Assembly: GCF_019393635.1 (NCBI RefSeq)
Contig: NC_057863.1
Coordinates: 624,707,291 to 624,771,290 of the forward strand
Direction: 5' to 3'
DNA length: 64,000 bases
From: Dromiciops gliroides
Lineage: Eukaryota; Chordata; Mammalia; Microbiotheria; Microbiotheriidae
The translations under genes were made by a program, and so were the position numbers. The notes beneath the pieces are model-generated. The model made no database searches. It was not told where the DNA came from and saw nothing but the letters and a program-made list of their open reading frames with translations. Below are positions 1 through 11,930 of this stretch, one piece after another; the first letter of the stretch is position 1, and the number at the start of each line of letters is the position of its first letter.

Positions 1-39
1 GGGCCAGTGCTCTATCCACTGCACCATCTATCTGTCCCT
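1..39 (-). mobile_element. tRNA-SINE, cut by window edge
   Basis: Antisense head of the marsupial tRNA-derived SINE (GCTCTATCCACTGCACCATC). The rest lies left of the window. Confidence 0.85.
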
Positions 40-41
40 GC

Positions 42-1015
42 TCATTGTTTCTTACAGCACAATAGAATTCCATTACATTCATATACCACAACTTGTTCAG
101 CCATTCCCCAATTGATGGTCAGCCCCTCAATTTCCAATTCCTTGTCACCACAAAAAAGAACAGCTATAAATATTTTTGTACATGTGGGTCCTTTTCCTTT
201 TTTTATTATCTCTTTGGGAAAAAGACCCAAAAGTGGTATTGCTGGGTCAAAGGGTATGCACAGCTTTAAAGCCCTTTGGGCATAATTCCAAATTGCTCTC
301 AAGAATGGTTAGACCAGTTCTCAGCTCCACCAACAATGCATCAGTGTTCCAATTTTTCCATAGCTTCTCCAACATTTATTATTTTCCTTTTTTGTCATAT
401 TAGCCAATCTGATAGGTGTCAGGTGGTACCTCAGAGTTGTTTTAATTTGCATTTCTCTAATCAATAGTGATTTAGAGTATTTTTTCATATGGCAATAGAT
501 AGCTTTGATTTCTTCATCAGAAAACTGCCTCTTCATATCCTTTGACCATTTCTCAATTGGGGAATGACTTGGATTCTTATAAATTTGATGTAGTTCCCTA
601 TATATTTTAGAAATGAGGCCTTTATCTGAAGTACTGGCCATAAAAATTTTTTCCCAACTTTCTGCCTCCCTTATAATTTTTTTTGGGGGGGGCAAATGAG
701 GGTTAAGTGACTTGCCCAAGGTCACACAGCTAGTGAGTGTCAAGTGTCTGAGGCCAGATTTGAACTCAGATCCTCCTGAATCCAGGGCCGGTGCTTTATC
801 CACTGAGCCACCTAGCTGCCCTCCCTTCTAATTTTGGATGCATTGCTTCTGTTTGTACAAAACTTTTTTTAATTTAATGTAATCAAAATCATCCATTTTG
901 CATTTCTTAATATTCTCTATCTCTTGTTTGGTCATGAACTGTTCTCCTTTCCAAAGATCTGAAAGGTAAACTATTCCTTCCTCTCCTAATTCACCCCTTA
1001 ATTTTTTATATCATC
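42..1015 (-). pseudogene. L1 ORF2 C-terminal remnant
   Basis: Minus-strand translation shows the L1 endonuclease/RT protein C-terminus: [65 protein letters not shown] and DPAIPLLGLFPK. It is interrupted by a SINE at 681-821 and by frame breaks. The upstream RT and endonuclease parts are missing, so it is a non-functional retrotransposon copy. Confidence 0.9.
681..821 (-). mobile_element. tRNA-SINE inserted in L1 ORF2
   Basis: Full antisense copy flanked by TCCCTTATAATTTT / TCCCTTCTAATTTT, so it landed after the L1 copy was in place. Confidence 0.95.
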
Positions 1016-1269
1016 ATAACAAAGTCAATTCATACCTTTACCCTCTATGTATAGTCCTTCTATTTGCCCAAATAGAAATACAGTTCTCAAGAGTTATAAG
1101 TATCAAAATTAAAAAAAAAAAGTTTCAAGTATCTTTCCATGTAGGGATGTAAAGAGGTTAACCTTATTGAATAATATGGGTTTTTTCTTTTCTGTTTACC
1201 TTTTTATACTTCTCTTGAATCTTGTATTTGAAGACTGAATTTTCTGTTCAATTCTGGTCTTTTCATCAG

Positions 1270-2230
1270 GAAAGCTTGAAAGTCCCCTATTTAATTGAAT
1301 GTCCATCTTTTCCCCTGAAAGATAATGATCAATTTTGCTAGGTACTTGATTCTTGGTTGCAATCCAAGCTCCTTTCCCTTCTGGAACTCCAAGCCCTCCA
1401 ATCTATTTTTTTTTTTTTTAGTGAGGCAATTGGGGTTAAGTGACTTGCCCAGGGTCACACAGCTAGTAAGTGTTAAGTGTCTGAGGCTGGATTTGAACTC
1501 AGGTACTCCTGACTCCAGGGCCAGTGCTCTATCCACTGCGCCACCTAGCCGCCCCCCCTCCAATCTTTTAATGTTGAAGCTGCCAGGTTCTGTGTAATCC
1601 TGACTGTGGCTCCAAAATATTTAAATTCTTTATTTCTTGCTGCTTTGCAGTATTTTCTCCCTCACCTGATAATTGCAAGCTTTGGCTACAATTTTCCTTG
1701 GAGTTTTCATTTGGGGATCTCTTTTAGGATGTGATTGGTAGATTCTTTCAATGACTATTGTATCCTCTGGTTCTAGGATATCAGGGCAGTTCTCCATGGT
1801 CATTTGTGGCATATAATGTCTAGATTCTTGTTTTTATCATGGCTTTCAGGTAGTCCAATAATTCTTAAATTATCTCTCCTGGATTTATTTTCCAGGTCAG
1901 TTGTCTTTTCGATGATGCATTTCACATTTTCTTCTATTTTTTCATTCTTTTGATTCTGTTTGACTGATTCCTGGTGTCTCAGAGTCATTAGCTTCTACCT
2001 ACCCAATTCTCATTTTTAAGGCATTATTTTCTTCAGTTTGCTTTTGCACCTCCTTTTCCATTTGGCCAATTCTACTTTTTAAGGAGTTCTTTTCTTCACT
2101 GGGATGTTGTGCTTCCTTTTCTAAACTACTGACTGTTTTTTCATAATTTTCTTGCATAACTGTCATTTCTCTCATTTCTTTTCCCTTCTTTTCTTCTACC
2201 TTCCACTCACTTGTCCAAATGCACTACACT
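1270..2230 (-). pseudogene. L1 ORF1 remnant
   Basis: Minus-strand frames carry the ORF1p signature ENKSRRDNLRIIGLPE (about 1870-1920) and the C-terminal block IYQSHPKRDPQMKTPRKIVAKA, in two frames, followed by a SINE-split end. The order along the minus strand (5'-UTR-like GCCAAAATGG at about 2420, ORF1, then ORF2 end) fits one L1 with most of ORF2 deleted, or two fragments. Confidence 0.85.
1405..1555 (-). mobile_element. tRNA-SINE inserted in L1 ORF1
   Basis: Antisense, T-rich tail on the left, exact 11-bp target duplication CCCTCCAATCT on both sides (1394-1404, 1556-1566). Confidence 0.95.
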
Positions 2231-2439
2231 GTGCTCCCCTTGCCAAGTGAAAGAGATCTTCCTGAAATCTTTCTAAATTATCTCAAGGCGGACGATTTTC
2301 TCTCTCTATCTTTTTGTAGGTTCTGTAGCTCTAGAATCTATTCAGAGGATTGATTTAATGTTGTTTCTGAGGGAAACTCGGGAGAGTTCAGGCAACTTCC
2401 TGGCTTCTTTCCACCATTTTGGCTCTACTTCCTAAATTC

Positions 2440-2810
2440 CACCTTTTCAAAAAAATTCCCATTCCAAGACAATTCCAAAGGACTCACAATGGAAAAAGCT
2501 CTCCAAATCCTGAAAAAGAGCTATGGAGTCTACAGATTGAGGCATACTATTTTCATATGTTTTGTGTTTTTTCTTTCTCCTGGTTTTTCCTTTTTGTTCT
2601 GATTCTCTTTTTACAACATGACTAATGTGAAAATATGTTTAACGTGATTGTACTGTATAACCTACATCAGATTGCTTTCTGTCTTTGGGAGAGGGGAGTG
2701 AAGGGAGGGAGGGAGGGAGAAAAATTTGGAACTCAAAATCTTACCAAAATGAATATTGAAAAGTATCTTTACATCTAATTGGGAAAAGATAAAATATTAT
2801 TTAGTGAAAA
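2440..2810 (+). mobile_element. L1 3'-end fragment
   Basis: Sense-oriented 3' UTR-like sequence with a (GGGA)n run and the ending TATCTTTACATCTAATTGGG then AAAATATTATT, the same ending seen in reverse inside 6556-7096. No coding capacity. Confidence 0.6.
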
Positions 2811-2815
2811 AAAAG

Positions 2816-3300
2816 TCCCCTTTTTCTTATGGTATCATACTGATGGGATTGCATTAACTCTCCCCACCTAACCATGTAAGGAATTTCATCTTGGCAGGGA
2901 AGTTCATTGTGTTCTTCTCAAGCTTGGGTGGAGACAGATCCTTTTGTCTAGATAGTGAAGGCTTCTCCATCCAAGGGTTACTTAGTCACCCACCGAAAGG
3001 GGGTAGACATTCTTTGAATTGATAGCCTAAAGTTATAGGGTATAGCCCTTCATTTGAATAGAGGCCACTTTGAATTACTTTAACCAATTAGATGTGATTG
3101 CTGGTTGAAGAACTACTGTTTCAAGGGTATATAAGTTGTGAGCCTGACTACCATGATGGTCTTTGAGGGACAACCAAATGCCTACCCTTTTGTCAGTAAC
3201 CTACTGACAAAATTTATTAATTTTATTAATAAATAAAATGATTAAATGAGCCCAAAACCATGTCTCTCAAAATTTTAATCATCATCCTTATGACTCGCTG
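2816..3300 (+). mobile_element. Possible old LTR
   Basis: Has a TATA-like GTATATAAG at about 3128 and AATAAATAAA at about 3228, the spacing of a promoter and poly(A) signal in an LTR. Termini and target duplication were not found, so this is tentative. 3301-3917 holds nothing I recognise. Confidence 0.35.
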
Positions 3301-3917
3301 ATGAAGGGATTTTAGAGGAAGAGAGACAGGTCTGACTTGGGGTCTCCCAGGAAATGAACACTCCCTTAAGTGCTCATGGTGAGATTCCTTCACCTAGAGA
3401 GCTGCCCTTAAATTAAGGTGTTGACTCTCCTCAACCTAAAACTTGTGATTCTAACCTTCAACCATTTCTGGGTAAGTATGTACATGAGTACATGTATGTC
3501 TGCAGGAGAGGAAGGGTCAGGCAGGGGGAAGGAGGGAAGAAGGATTTAGGGCTGTCTGTCTTTGGGTGTCAGTGTATTTTTATTGCTAAATGTCTACATT
3601 GTATTCCTGTTGGTTTCTGTAGGTCTCCTCTGTGGTTCATATTCTGCTTCTTGTGTCTGTGATAAGTGTCTATGTGTGACTCTGTCCTGTGTTTGGGTTT
3701 TGAGTATTTACATGTGTCTTGATTGTGTCAGACCCATTTGTGTATCTATTCTATGCTGTATATTTCTCTTTGTCTATATTGTATGTTTTTTGGATGTAGT
3801 GTTTCTATGACGGTATTGTGTGTTTCTGTGTTGGGTTGTGTGGATTTATAGCAACTCCAGTGACTCCCTATTACCTCAAGGGTCAAATAGAAAATCCCCC
3901 ATTTAACTTTTTCCTTT

Positions 3918-4034
3918 GGAGGCAATCAGGTTTAAGTGCCTTGCCCAAGGTCACACAACTAGTAAGTGTCTGAGGCCAGATTTAAACTCAGATCCTCCTG
4001 ACTCCAGGATATGCACTGTGCCGCCTAGATGCCC
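3918..4034 (-). mobile_element. tRNA-SINE, diverged
   Basis: Antisense copy with internal deletions (GTAAGTGTCTGAGG, CAGGATATGCACTGTG). Older than most neighbours. Confidence 0.85.
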
Positions 4035-4039
4035 AACTT

Positions 4040-5150
4040 GTTTGACTTTGAAAGCTCTATATGACCTGGCCCCTTCCTCCCTTTCTAGTCTCCTTAAACT
4101 TTATGCTCCTCCAGAGACTCTACCCTCCAGCTAGACTGGCTCCATTGTTTACCTCCTGTTCCTAGCCACAACCTCCCACTTCAGTGCCTTTGCGGTGACT
4201 ATGTCCCATGCTTGGAATGCCCTCCCCCCTCACCTCTGCCTCCCAGAGTCCCTGGTTTCCTTCAAGACTCAGCTCAAAAGGCACTTTCTGCAGGACGCCC
4301 TGTCATGTTCCCCTAGAACTTGAGCCTTCCTCTCTAAGATTACCTTCTGTTGAATATTAAAATATAGCTTTTGTATCTGCCTGTCTCCTACAAACAGAGC
4401 AGAAAAATAATGTTTAATTTCTTCTACAAATAAACAGATCAGAGAAGTTATCTTATAATATCTCCTACTAACTAGAAAGGACATGACATCCATACCTGTC
4501 CTCCTATGAAACAGATCAGAGACAGACAGAAAAAACGTCATATCAATTCAATATTTTATTGTCCCAAGAAGAAAGATAACACAGCATGATCATGTGGAGA
4601 CTTCCCTCCTAAGAGAGAAGTTCGGGGGACTCCCCATTTCTGAGGGTATATGTGGTTTTAGTCCAGTGATTATAGGGCGTTGTCAGTTTCAATTGTGTGA
4701 TACAGAAATCAACCCAGAAGCAAAAGGTAATTTAACAATTTCACTTATAACAAGTATGGAGAGAATACAGAAGCATCGTGATAAGACTACAGGATTCCAA
4801 AAAAGGGTTTGGCAAGGATGAGGAAGCCCATGTGTTACCATAAGATATGGACTTACCATCCTGAGGGAAAAGAAGACACTAGGTAGGGTCTTTTATCTGC
4901 TGGCTATCTGGGACATTTCACTCCTATTAATCCTATTAATCCAGGGTTTCCATAAAACTCCCCTTGGATAATAAGGTACCTCCATCAAATCCAGGTGATC
5001 CATATATTCATATTAACACTTCCATCCACTCCATATGGACCTTCTATATAGAGTCATTTCCATGTCATCTCCTCCTTTAGACTGCTCCTTGAAGGCAGGG
5101 GCTGTGTTTTTGCCCATCTCTGTACCCACAATGCATGTCCTAATTCCTCC
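4040..5150 (+). mobile_element. L2 3' fragment, split by an LTR
   Basis: 4040-4343 has the L2-type AAGACTCAGCTCAAAAGGCA segment and 5023-5150 the GACTGCTCCTTGAAGGCAGG segment. An LTR at 4348-5018 separates them. Confidence 0.7.
4348..5018 (-). mobile_element. Solo LTR (antisense) in L2
   Basis: Starts TGTTGAATAT and ends ATATTAACA on +. Flanked by a 4-bp duplication CTTC (4344-4347, 5019-5022). AATAAA on the minus strand at 4555-4560 sets the orientation. Its length (671 bp), TG..CA ends and 4-bp duplication point to a class I ERV LTR. Confidence 0.75.
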
Positions 5151-5280
5151 TTAGCCAGAGGACTACTCCCCAGGACTTGGGCCCAGATATAGAGGTAATA
5201 GAGATGAATCTTCTCCTAACTCTATCCTCAGGCTATGGAGGGATATTAGGAATCCTGGGAAGTGTTTCTTTTCTTTTCTT

Positions 5281-5424
5281 TTTTTTTGGGGGGGGCAAGG
5301 AGGGTTAAGTGACTTGCCCAGGGTCACACAGCCAATAACTGTCAAGTGTCTGGGTCCAGATTTGAACTCAGGTCCTCCTGAATCCAGGGCCAGTGCTTTA
5401 TCTACTGTGCCACCCAGCTGCCCC
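5281..5424 (-). mobile_element. tRNA-SINE
   Basis: Antisense; flanked by GGAAGTGTTTCTT / GGAAGAGTTTCTT. Inserted in a repeat also present at 13500-13620. Confidence 0.95.
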
Positions 5425-6399
5425 TAGGAAGAGTTTCTTGATGGGAACATTCTATAATGTCTAACAAGTCCAAGTTGATTATCTCACAAGGGCACAGCAT
5501 AATGTGCTGAGAGCCAAGAACCAGACCACAAATCTCATCTAGTCTGTCATCTAGGATACCCATGCTGTGCACATCAAAATGATGTGGATTTTCAAGGTTC
5601 CCGCAGTCTCTGACTGGGGAAAGAGACTGAACCCTAGTCAGTAGACCCATATGCTAGTCCTCTAATTAGCTAAGGGCAAAAACGTCAAACAACTTTTCTA
5701 TCCATTCTCTCTGCTTTATAGGGCAAGGAGAAGCATAAAGTGTGATTATAACAAGTAGGATAGAAAACCTGGGAAGAAAAGGGATTACATAAATGCAGGT
5801 TATTGATAATCAATAGGTCTTGAGTTCTTTTAACTCTTCCCATAAAAAGATCCTGGATAGAGAGCCTGAAACTCTGGTATCTAGTTCTATTTCTTCCATT
5901 GTCAGATCTTGGGCAAGTTCCTTTCTGTATTTGGGCAGGGCACTGAGCCTCAGATCTCCCAAGGTTGTCTCTCTCTCTCCCTGGACTGGGGCTGGCTTGC
6001 TCACCTTTCTGATGCCCATTTTGGCAAGTGAGGGTGGTCCTCTTGAGAGCTGACCACAAGCCTACTACTCTCTCAGCATCCTAGGGTGGTTCATGGGGGA
6101 CTTTTCTATGGTGTGTTTCCTATTAATAAATCAGCTGATTAGTCATAACCAAAATATTCACTAAAAATGCAAAACAAGCATATAATACATAAATAGCATT
6201 CTACCCATAAACTTTAATTCCAGTCTCCCACTGATGCACACAGTGGCTGTGAGGAGAGTGGGCACACACCAGAAGCCCCAGGGCAATAAAGCAAACATAT
6301 ATGGAACACATGTGGCCAAGACAACTCACAACTGGAACCGTGGACCCTGTTGCTTTCTTTCTATCTCAGGAACATGCACAAAAGTTCCTTGATGAGTAT
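5425..6399. other. Intergenic stretch, partly repeated elsewhere
   Basis: 5434-5535 resembles 13519-13620 (TTTCTTGATGGGAACATT... GCTGAGAGCCAAGAA). The remainder shows no gene, RNA or repeat I recognise; the open frames have no family signature. Confidence 0.4.
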
Positions 6400-6555
6400 T
6401 GTGTAATTTAAAATTCTAAATGTGGGTTCTAATCTGTCCCCCTCCAGTTTTGGGGGGAAACTGGCTAAAATCACTGATAAATGAGTTTAGGGGGTTTTTT
6501 GAGGGTTTATTAAAAGATATAAGATAGTAAAGAAAGAAAGATTGAGAACAGATTT

Positions 6556-6715
6556 CTTTTTTTTTAGTTTTTTAAATTATTATTATTTTTTATTTTTTTT
6601 TCCGTTACATGTAAAGATAGTTCTCAACTTTTGTTTATACAAGCTTTCCAATTTCAGATTTTTCTCCCTCCCTCCCTCCCATCCCTCCCCCCTCCCCTAG
6701 ACAGCAGATAATCGC

Positions 6716-6765
<50 letters not shown>

Positions 6766-7096
6766 CATATATATAAAATAATATAATAACATTAAACCTA
6801 TTTCTGCATTAGTCATGTTATGAGAAAAATCTGAGCAATGAGGAAAAACCTCAAAATAGAAAAACAACAGCACCAAATACAAAAGAAATAGTATGGTTCA
6901 TTCAGCATCTATATTCTAGAGTTCTTTTTTTTTCTTTTTTTTCTGGATTTGGAGATCCTTCTCCATCATGAGTTCCCTGGAACTCTTCTGTACCATTGCA
7001 TTGGTGAGAAGAATATAGTCCACCACAGTAGGTCAACACATGATGTTGATGATACTGTGTACAATGTTCTTCTGGTTCTGCTCATCTCACTCATCA
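6556..7096 (-). mobile_element. L1 3' end inserted in ERV A LTR
   Basis: Antisense L1 3' UTR with target duplication GAGAACAGATTT at 6544-6555 and 7097-7108. Contains (TC)n(TA)n microsatellites at 6716-6770. Confidence 0.8.
6716..6770. repeat. (TC)n followed by (TA)n
   Basis: About 13 CT units run straight into about 12 TA units, within the L1 3' UTR. Confidence 0.95.
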
Positions 7097-7493
7097 GAGA
7101 ACAGATTTTTTATAGCCTGGAAATCCTCACCTTCCTAAACCTCCCACTTCTGAAGTTCTCTGTCACTACCTTGATGTCTCGCACCCAAAAGAGCGAAGAA
7201 CTCTCTCACCAGCGTCCGCTTCCTCCTTCATGTTCCCCTCCCAGAAATGAATGGTTCTTCAAGCTGATTGGCTAGCGTCATTCAAATTCATTGGTTCACT
7301 GGACCCAAAGGTGGTCTCCATGGAAAGTTCAAAGTTTTTAGCTTCTGAGAATAATACCTTCTTAAGTACCCTCTAGTAAGCCAATCAGCAGTCAGTTGCC
7401 TTATCCAATTCAATCAGTTTAAATCAATCTCCAGGTGGGCCCCTAAGTATCTACTAAATCTTCTCATCTACCACATTCCATTATCTTGACACA

Positions 7494-8870
7494 TTCCCCT
7501 CTTTGTTTCTTTGAGGAACAGGGTGTTCCTTGATGAAACACATCCTATGCTAACAAACAATATGTAAATAACAATATAGAAAAAAAATAAAGAGGAATTT
7601 TTGTCCAGAGGGGCAGTCCCTCATGAACCAGTACTTTGACACTGCCTGCAGAGGGAGGGCCTCCGCAGAAATACATATTACAAATGGTATATATAATAAC
7701 AGAAGGGAAAAAGAAAAACAACAAAACAAAACTGTTCATTTAAAGTCTTTGAGGTCTTGTCTTCTTGGAGTGGTGGGATGTCATCAGGAAAACTGGATTC
7801 TGGTCTGGACTCTGGTTGTCTTTGGACTCACTTCTTTAGCTGTTGAACTGCTGGATTTTCACTAATTCTTAGATTGTCAATGATCAAATTAAACAGTGGG
7901 AGTTCTTCTCATACTCAAACTTTATATATATGTATATATATGTATATATATATATAATATTACATTTCCCCCCTTTTTGAGGATTTATACCCATATAATA
8001 CAAAGTTGAGGTAGTTATACAGTCTATAACACTTCTTACCACCATGTGTCTGGATCAAGGCCAAATTTAGTAATGTGTCCATGACACCTGAAAATGTTAT
8101 GGAAAGGTTACCATACCACATCTCATGGTTCCAAGACATCCAGCAATTGTGCTAGGACACAGGTGAATGGATTCTGACCATGCCATCAGACTGAAAGAAA
8201 AAGAAAACAAGTTAAGTTAAACTAGGTGCCTGTGTTGGAGCTTCCATGACACCAGGCTATTTTAGGAGGGAGAGAGGAAGAAACTGGATTATGTCCAACA
8301 ATTGTGGTCTACATAGTCGCCATCATAAGCAAACCATGGACTTATGTATACTCATCTCTCCTCCCATTGTACATATATTCTCTCCAGTGCCTGCATCAAG
8401 CTCATTGTAAGAGCAATTAGTCTCTGAAATGATAAGTTTCCATAATTCATAAATCTCATATTAATTTCACCAAGGACAACATGATGGTAAAAATGCATGT
8501 TATGCTGCAACTGAGGATATACTTGTAATATATACAATGATTCCAAACCATACCCAGAGTATACATAGTCACAATGACATATAAATGATAAATGAATGTA
8601 AATGACTGATAATATTAAACATTATTACATAATCTTCTTTCAGCAAGTAAACCGCATCATCTTGTATATGAATTCTCTATCTAATATGACAATAACAGAT
8701 ACTTGAAGTGATCTTATCAAAAAGAAATAAAACGTCAATCAGCAAGACTCAATATTCAATATGTTCATTGATAAACCAGGCAATAGGGTTCAATAACCCT
8801 CTTTTAAAAAACACAATCCCATAAACAAACTCATTAAACCCATGGTTTTCTTCAGCACTTAATGTAGTAC
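7494..8870 (-). mobile_element. ERV copy A internal remnant (antisense)
   Basis: Non-coding ERV interior. The minus-strand frame near 8352-8546 contains MNYGNLSFQRLIAL, closely similar to MDYGNLSFKTLIAF on the plus strand at 10716-10760 of copy B, and sequence next to the LTR also matches copy B. No intact gag, pol or env frame. (TATG)n at 7920-7960. Confidence 0.65.
7920..7960. repeat. (TATATG)n/(TA)n
   Basis: Short AT-rich microsatellite inside ERV copy A. Confidence 0.9.
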
Positions 8871-8879
8871 TGTAGGGCC

Positions 8880-9090
8880 ATGCAAAGAGAACAGAACCAA
8901 AACAGATATACTTTCTCTCAGAGGAGTACAGAGAGGCAGAATCAAAATAGATATAGATATTTCCAGGGGGATACAGAGAGACAGAATCAAAATAGATATA
9001 GATCTTTTCAGGGGGATACAGAGAGGCAGAGTCAAAACAGTTATAGGCCTTTTCAGAGAGCAAAATGAGAACAGTTACAGACACTCTCAA
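8880..9090. repeat. Degenerate ~45-bp minisatellite
   Basis: Four to five imperfect units of the type CAGAATCAAAATAGATATAG ... CAGGGGGATACAGAGAG, with a mutable 3' part. It yields an ORF with repeated NQNRY motifs that is a by-product of the repeat. Confidence 0.85.
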
Positions 9091-9290
9091 AGGGGTACAG
9101 ATCAGAGAGATATAGAGAACTGACGGTGTAGGGGAGGGGAAAGGACAGTGGAATCCAAAGACTTTCCCTTTCCAGATTTACTGGAGTTACTAATGTGACC
9201 TCTAAGGTTTGTGCCTCTTGTCTTGTCTCAGACTTATAATCAACATGCCTTCAGGGGTAAAGCTTATGAACATATACACCTTTTGAGCAT

Positions 9291-10046
9291 CTACAAATTG
9301 ATTATATCACAATGCCTAAGATGGGACTTTATAAGTTTTGTTTTGTTATAGTTGATCAACTCACTTGGGTGGAGACATTTCCCAGCTCCTGAACCACAGC
9401 TGCCTTTGTTGCCAAAACCCTTCTTAAAGAGATTGTTCCTAGCTTTGGTCCATTCCCCAACATTGATTCTAACAAAGGCACACATTTTACTGATTCTGTT
9501 CTATCCCAAATCTATGCTTTCCTGGGAGTAACTCCAAAGTTCCATATACCCTACCATCCACAAAGTTCAGGCCAGGTAGAATGTATGAATAAAGAGCTTA
9601 AGAGCATGATTGGCAAATTGTGCACTGAAACTTATTTGAAGTGGCCTGATATTCTACCCTTGGCACTGTTCTATCTGCATGGCAGACCAAGAGGAGAACT
9701 ACATATATCACCTTATGAGATGCTTTTTGGCCATCCCCCTATCCAAACATTGGTGGGGGGAGATACCTCTGTTGCTTTCTACATACAGGAATTAAAAGTC
9801 AGGTTATGTGAACTCCTCGAGGCAGGAGCAGCAGTACAGGCTGGCCCCTTGGAATTCTCCTTACATGATTTGAAACCAGGAGACAGTGTATATATCAAAA
9901 ATTTTCAGTGGATTAGTGGGACCCAGCCAGCTTGGGAAGGTCCTTTCCAGGTATTGCTGACAACTCCAACTGCCATCAAAATTGGAGAGGACTCTTGGAT
10001 ACATTACTCCCACATAAAACCAGTACCAGCACATGTAGACCATTGA
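9291..10046 (+). pseudogene. ERV copy B integrase (pol C-terminus), broken
   Basis: Frame with retroviral integrase features: first catalytic Asp in an IDYI context at 9300, second Asp in the DSNKGTHF block (about 9470), Glu in SSGQVE (about 9573), then a C-terminal domain with a WEGPFQVLLTTPTA block typical of class I (gammaretrovirus-like) elements. An in-frame TGA at 9390-9392 interrupts the core. From 9585 a 153-codon open stretch remains. The N-terminal zinc finger, RT and protease are absent. An old fossil copy, not functional. Confidence 0.88.
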
Positions 10047-11930
10047 ATTTCTTTGTCTCTTATTCTTCCATGTGTATTTTGTTATATTCATCTATCTATC
10101 CAATTTTGAACCAATGCAAGATGGTTTTTATTTCATAATACAATATTAATGCTGGGAGTATTGTGCTCCCATATTCTAAATTGGTTTTTTCCAACTGATC
10201 AAATTTTATAAAGCATTTCCCTGGCAAATTGGTTGCCATGGCAAGTGTAAATTAATTCTAGAAGTATTATTTTTGATAAGCATAAAAAGGGGAACATTTG
10301 CAAAAGTTTTTTCATATTCATGTAATCAAATTTATTATTGCCATAAATAGGTATATATTTTGCAAAATATGAGATTTGGGGATTTTAGATATTGAAATAA
10401 AAAATGTTCTAGACTTACTAAAAAAGTCAGTTCAAGTGTTACTTAAGGGTTTCTTTTTTATGCTATTGCAACTACATTTTGAAGTCAACAGTATGAGCTT
10501 ATTTTCATAGAGATTTTTATTCTTTTGAGGTTGTATTTTAACTTGTATTAAAATATGTTCTGATTTTTCACAAAGGTAATTGTATATACTTAGTAAAAAA
10601 AGAAAAATAAAAAGTTATTACTTGAAATTATTGTATAATTGTATACTATATTCTGAGTCAAAGCAAATTCACTTTTTTGCTATCATTATCTTTAAGTCTT
10701 AAATCCATTTGAGACTTGGATTATGGGAACTTATCATTTAAGACATTAATTGCCTTCATTCTGAGTTACCAAATGCCAGTTGGCGAAGATGCCAGCCAAT
10801 CACAAGAGGAATACATACAAGAGCAGACATTGAACTGTCACAAAAAGGGGAGACATGTACGAAGTCCAGATACTGCACTGCCTTGGGAAAGGCTGAGAAA
10901 ATGACTATTGGCAAGAGTTGAGTTTGGATTTTCTTGGTTTAACATGGCAATAGAATGTGTGGCCAGGCTATGCCATCTCATTTGACACCTGACTTCAATT
11001 CCCCCTCCTATATGCCGGATGTCATGGACATCTCAATCCTATGCATCTGATTAAGCCTGACTCAGTTATTTCTCTCTTCTTTTATGGTAACCCCCATAAT
11101 TATCTCAGGTGTTATGATAAATACAATGTTGGATTTGGCCTTGATATCTGCTACCAATTATATTAGATCCTTTAATTTCTCATAATGGCATGAGGATAAT
11201 TAGGCAGATGATGCAAAAAGTGATGAAATGAAGATTTAAAAAATATATATTTTCTTAATTAATATCACAATTGTCTTCTCAATTTATTCTCCACAGGGGG
11301 ATGTGTAGTAATATTAATTTTTAGAGAATGTTTCGATTTTTGTTTTTATTATATGTTTCATGTGTAACAACTGGATAATATTTGTAAAATCTCTAAATGA
11401 TTCTGAATTCCCTTAGACATGTTTTTGAGAACTCTCATTGTTTGATTTCATTATTGGCAAAGCTATTTAAAGCTGAATTTTGTAGGAAACGTTCCTAGCT
11501 GATTACCAGTATCTCAAACACCTGAGGGACTTTACAATCATACCTGAAACTCTACAGCTGAGACTTGTTAGTTGATCATCAGCATCCACACCTGAAAGAC
11601 TTCCTTTCCACAACTACACCCAGAAGACATCCCAAGAATTATCTGAGAATAGACTTCCAAAGACTTAAATAGACATTTTCCTGTTTTCCTTTTCCCCAAT
11701 GTATACACTGTTTATAATGTCCATTTACTAAGGGGAGTGCCCCCTTTAGTTTTTCTCCATTTGTAATGTCCACCTCCTGAAAGGGGAGTGCCCCCTTTTA
11801 GCCTTTGTTAATGCGTCACTCAATTTCTTTTCTCTCTTTTCATTCCCTTTACTTTGTTAGTCATCTGTATCTGTAATGTTATTGTTTCATGTAAGGAAAT
11901 TATGTTTCTTCATGAAGCACAGGGGGGGAG
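10047..11930 (+). mobile_element. ERV copy B, region between pol and 3' LTR
   Basis: About 1.9 kb, AT-rich, no recognisable envelope frame. Shares blocks with copy A. A polypurine tract, ACAGGGGGGGAG, sits at 11919-11930 directly before the LTR. Confidence 0.65.

Larger units (their letters stand above)
6400..7493 (-). mobile_element. ERV copy A, 3' LTR (antisense)
   Basis: Ends TGTGTAATTT and TTGACACA on +. Its end (R/U5 side) is clearly related to 12430-12522, and its start to the LTR at 22643-23308. A purine tract reading AAAGAGGGGA on the minus strand (7494-7505) adjoins the LTR as a polypurine tract would. An L1 end interrupts it. Confidence 0.7.

Noticed and set aside
8880-9068. Repetitive QNRY-rich small protein
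   Set aside because: Product of a degenerate minisatellite in ERV debris; no conservation evidence.
8880-9090. CRISPR-like array
   Set aside because: Repeats are contiguous and degenerate with no spacers, and the genome is vertebrate.
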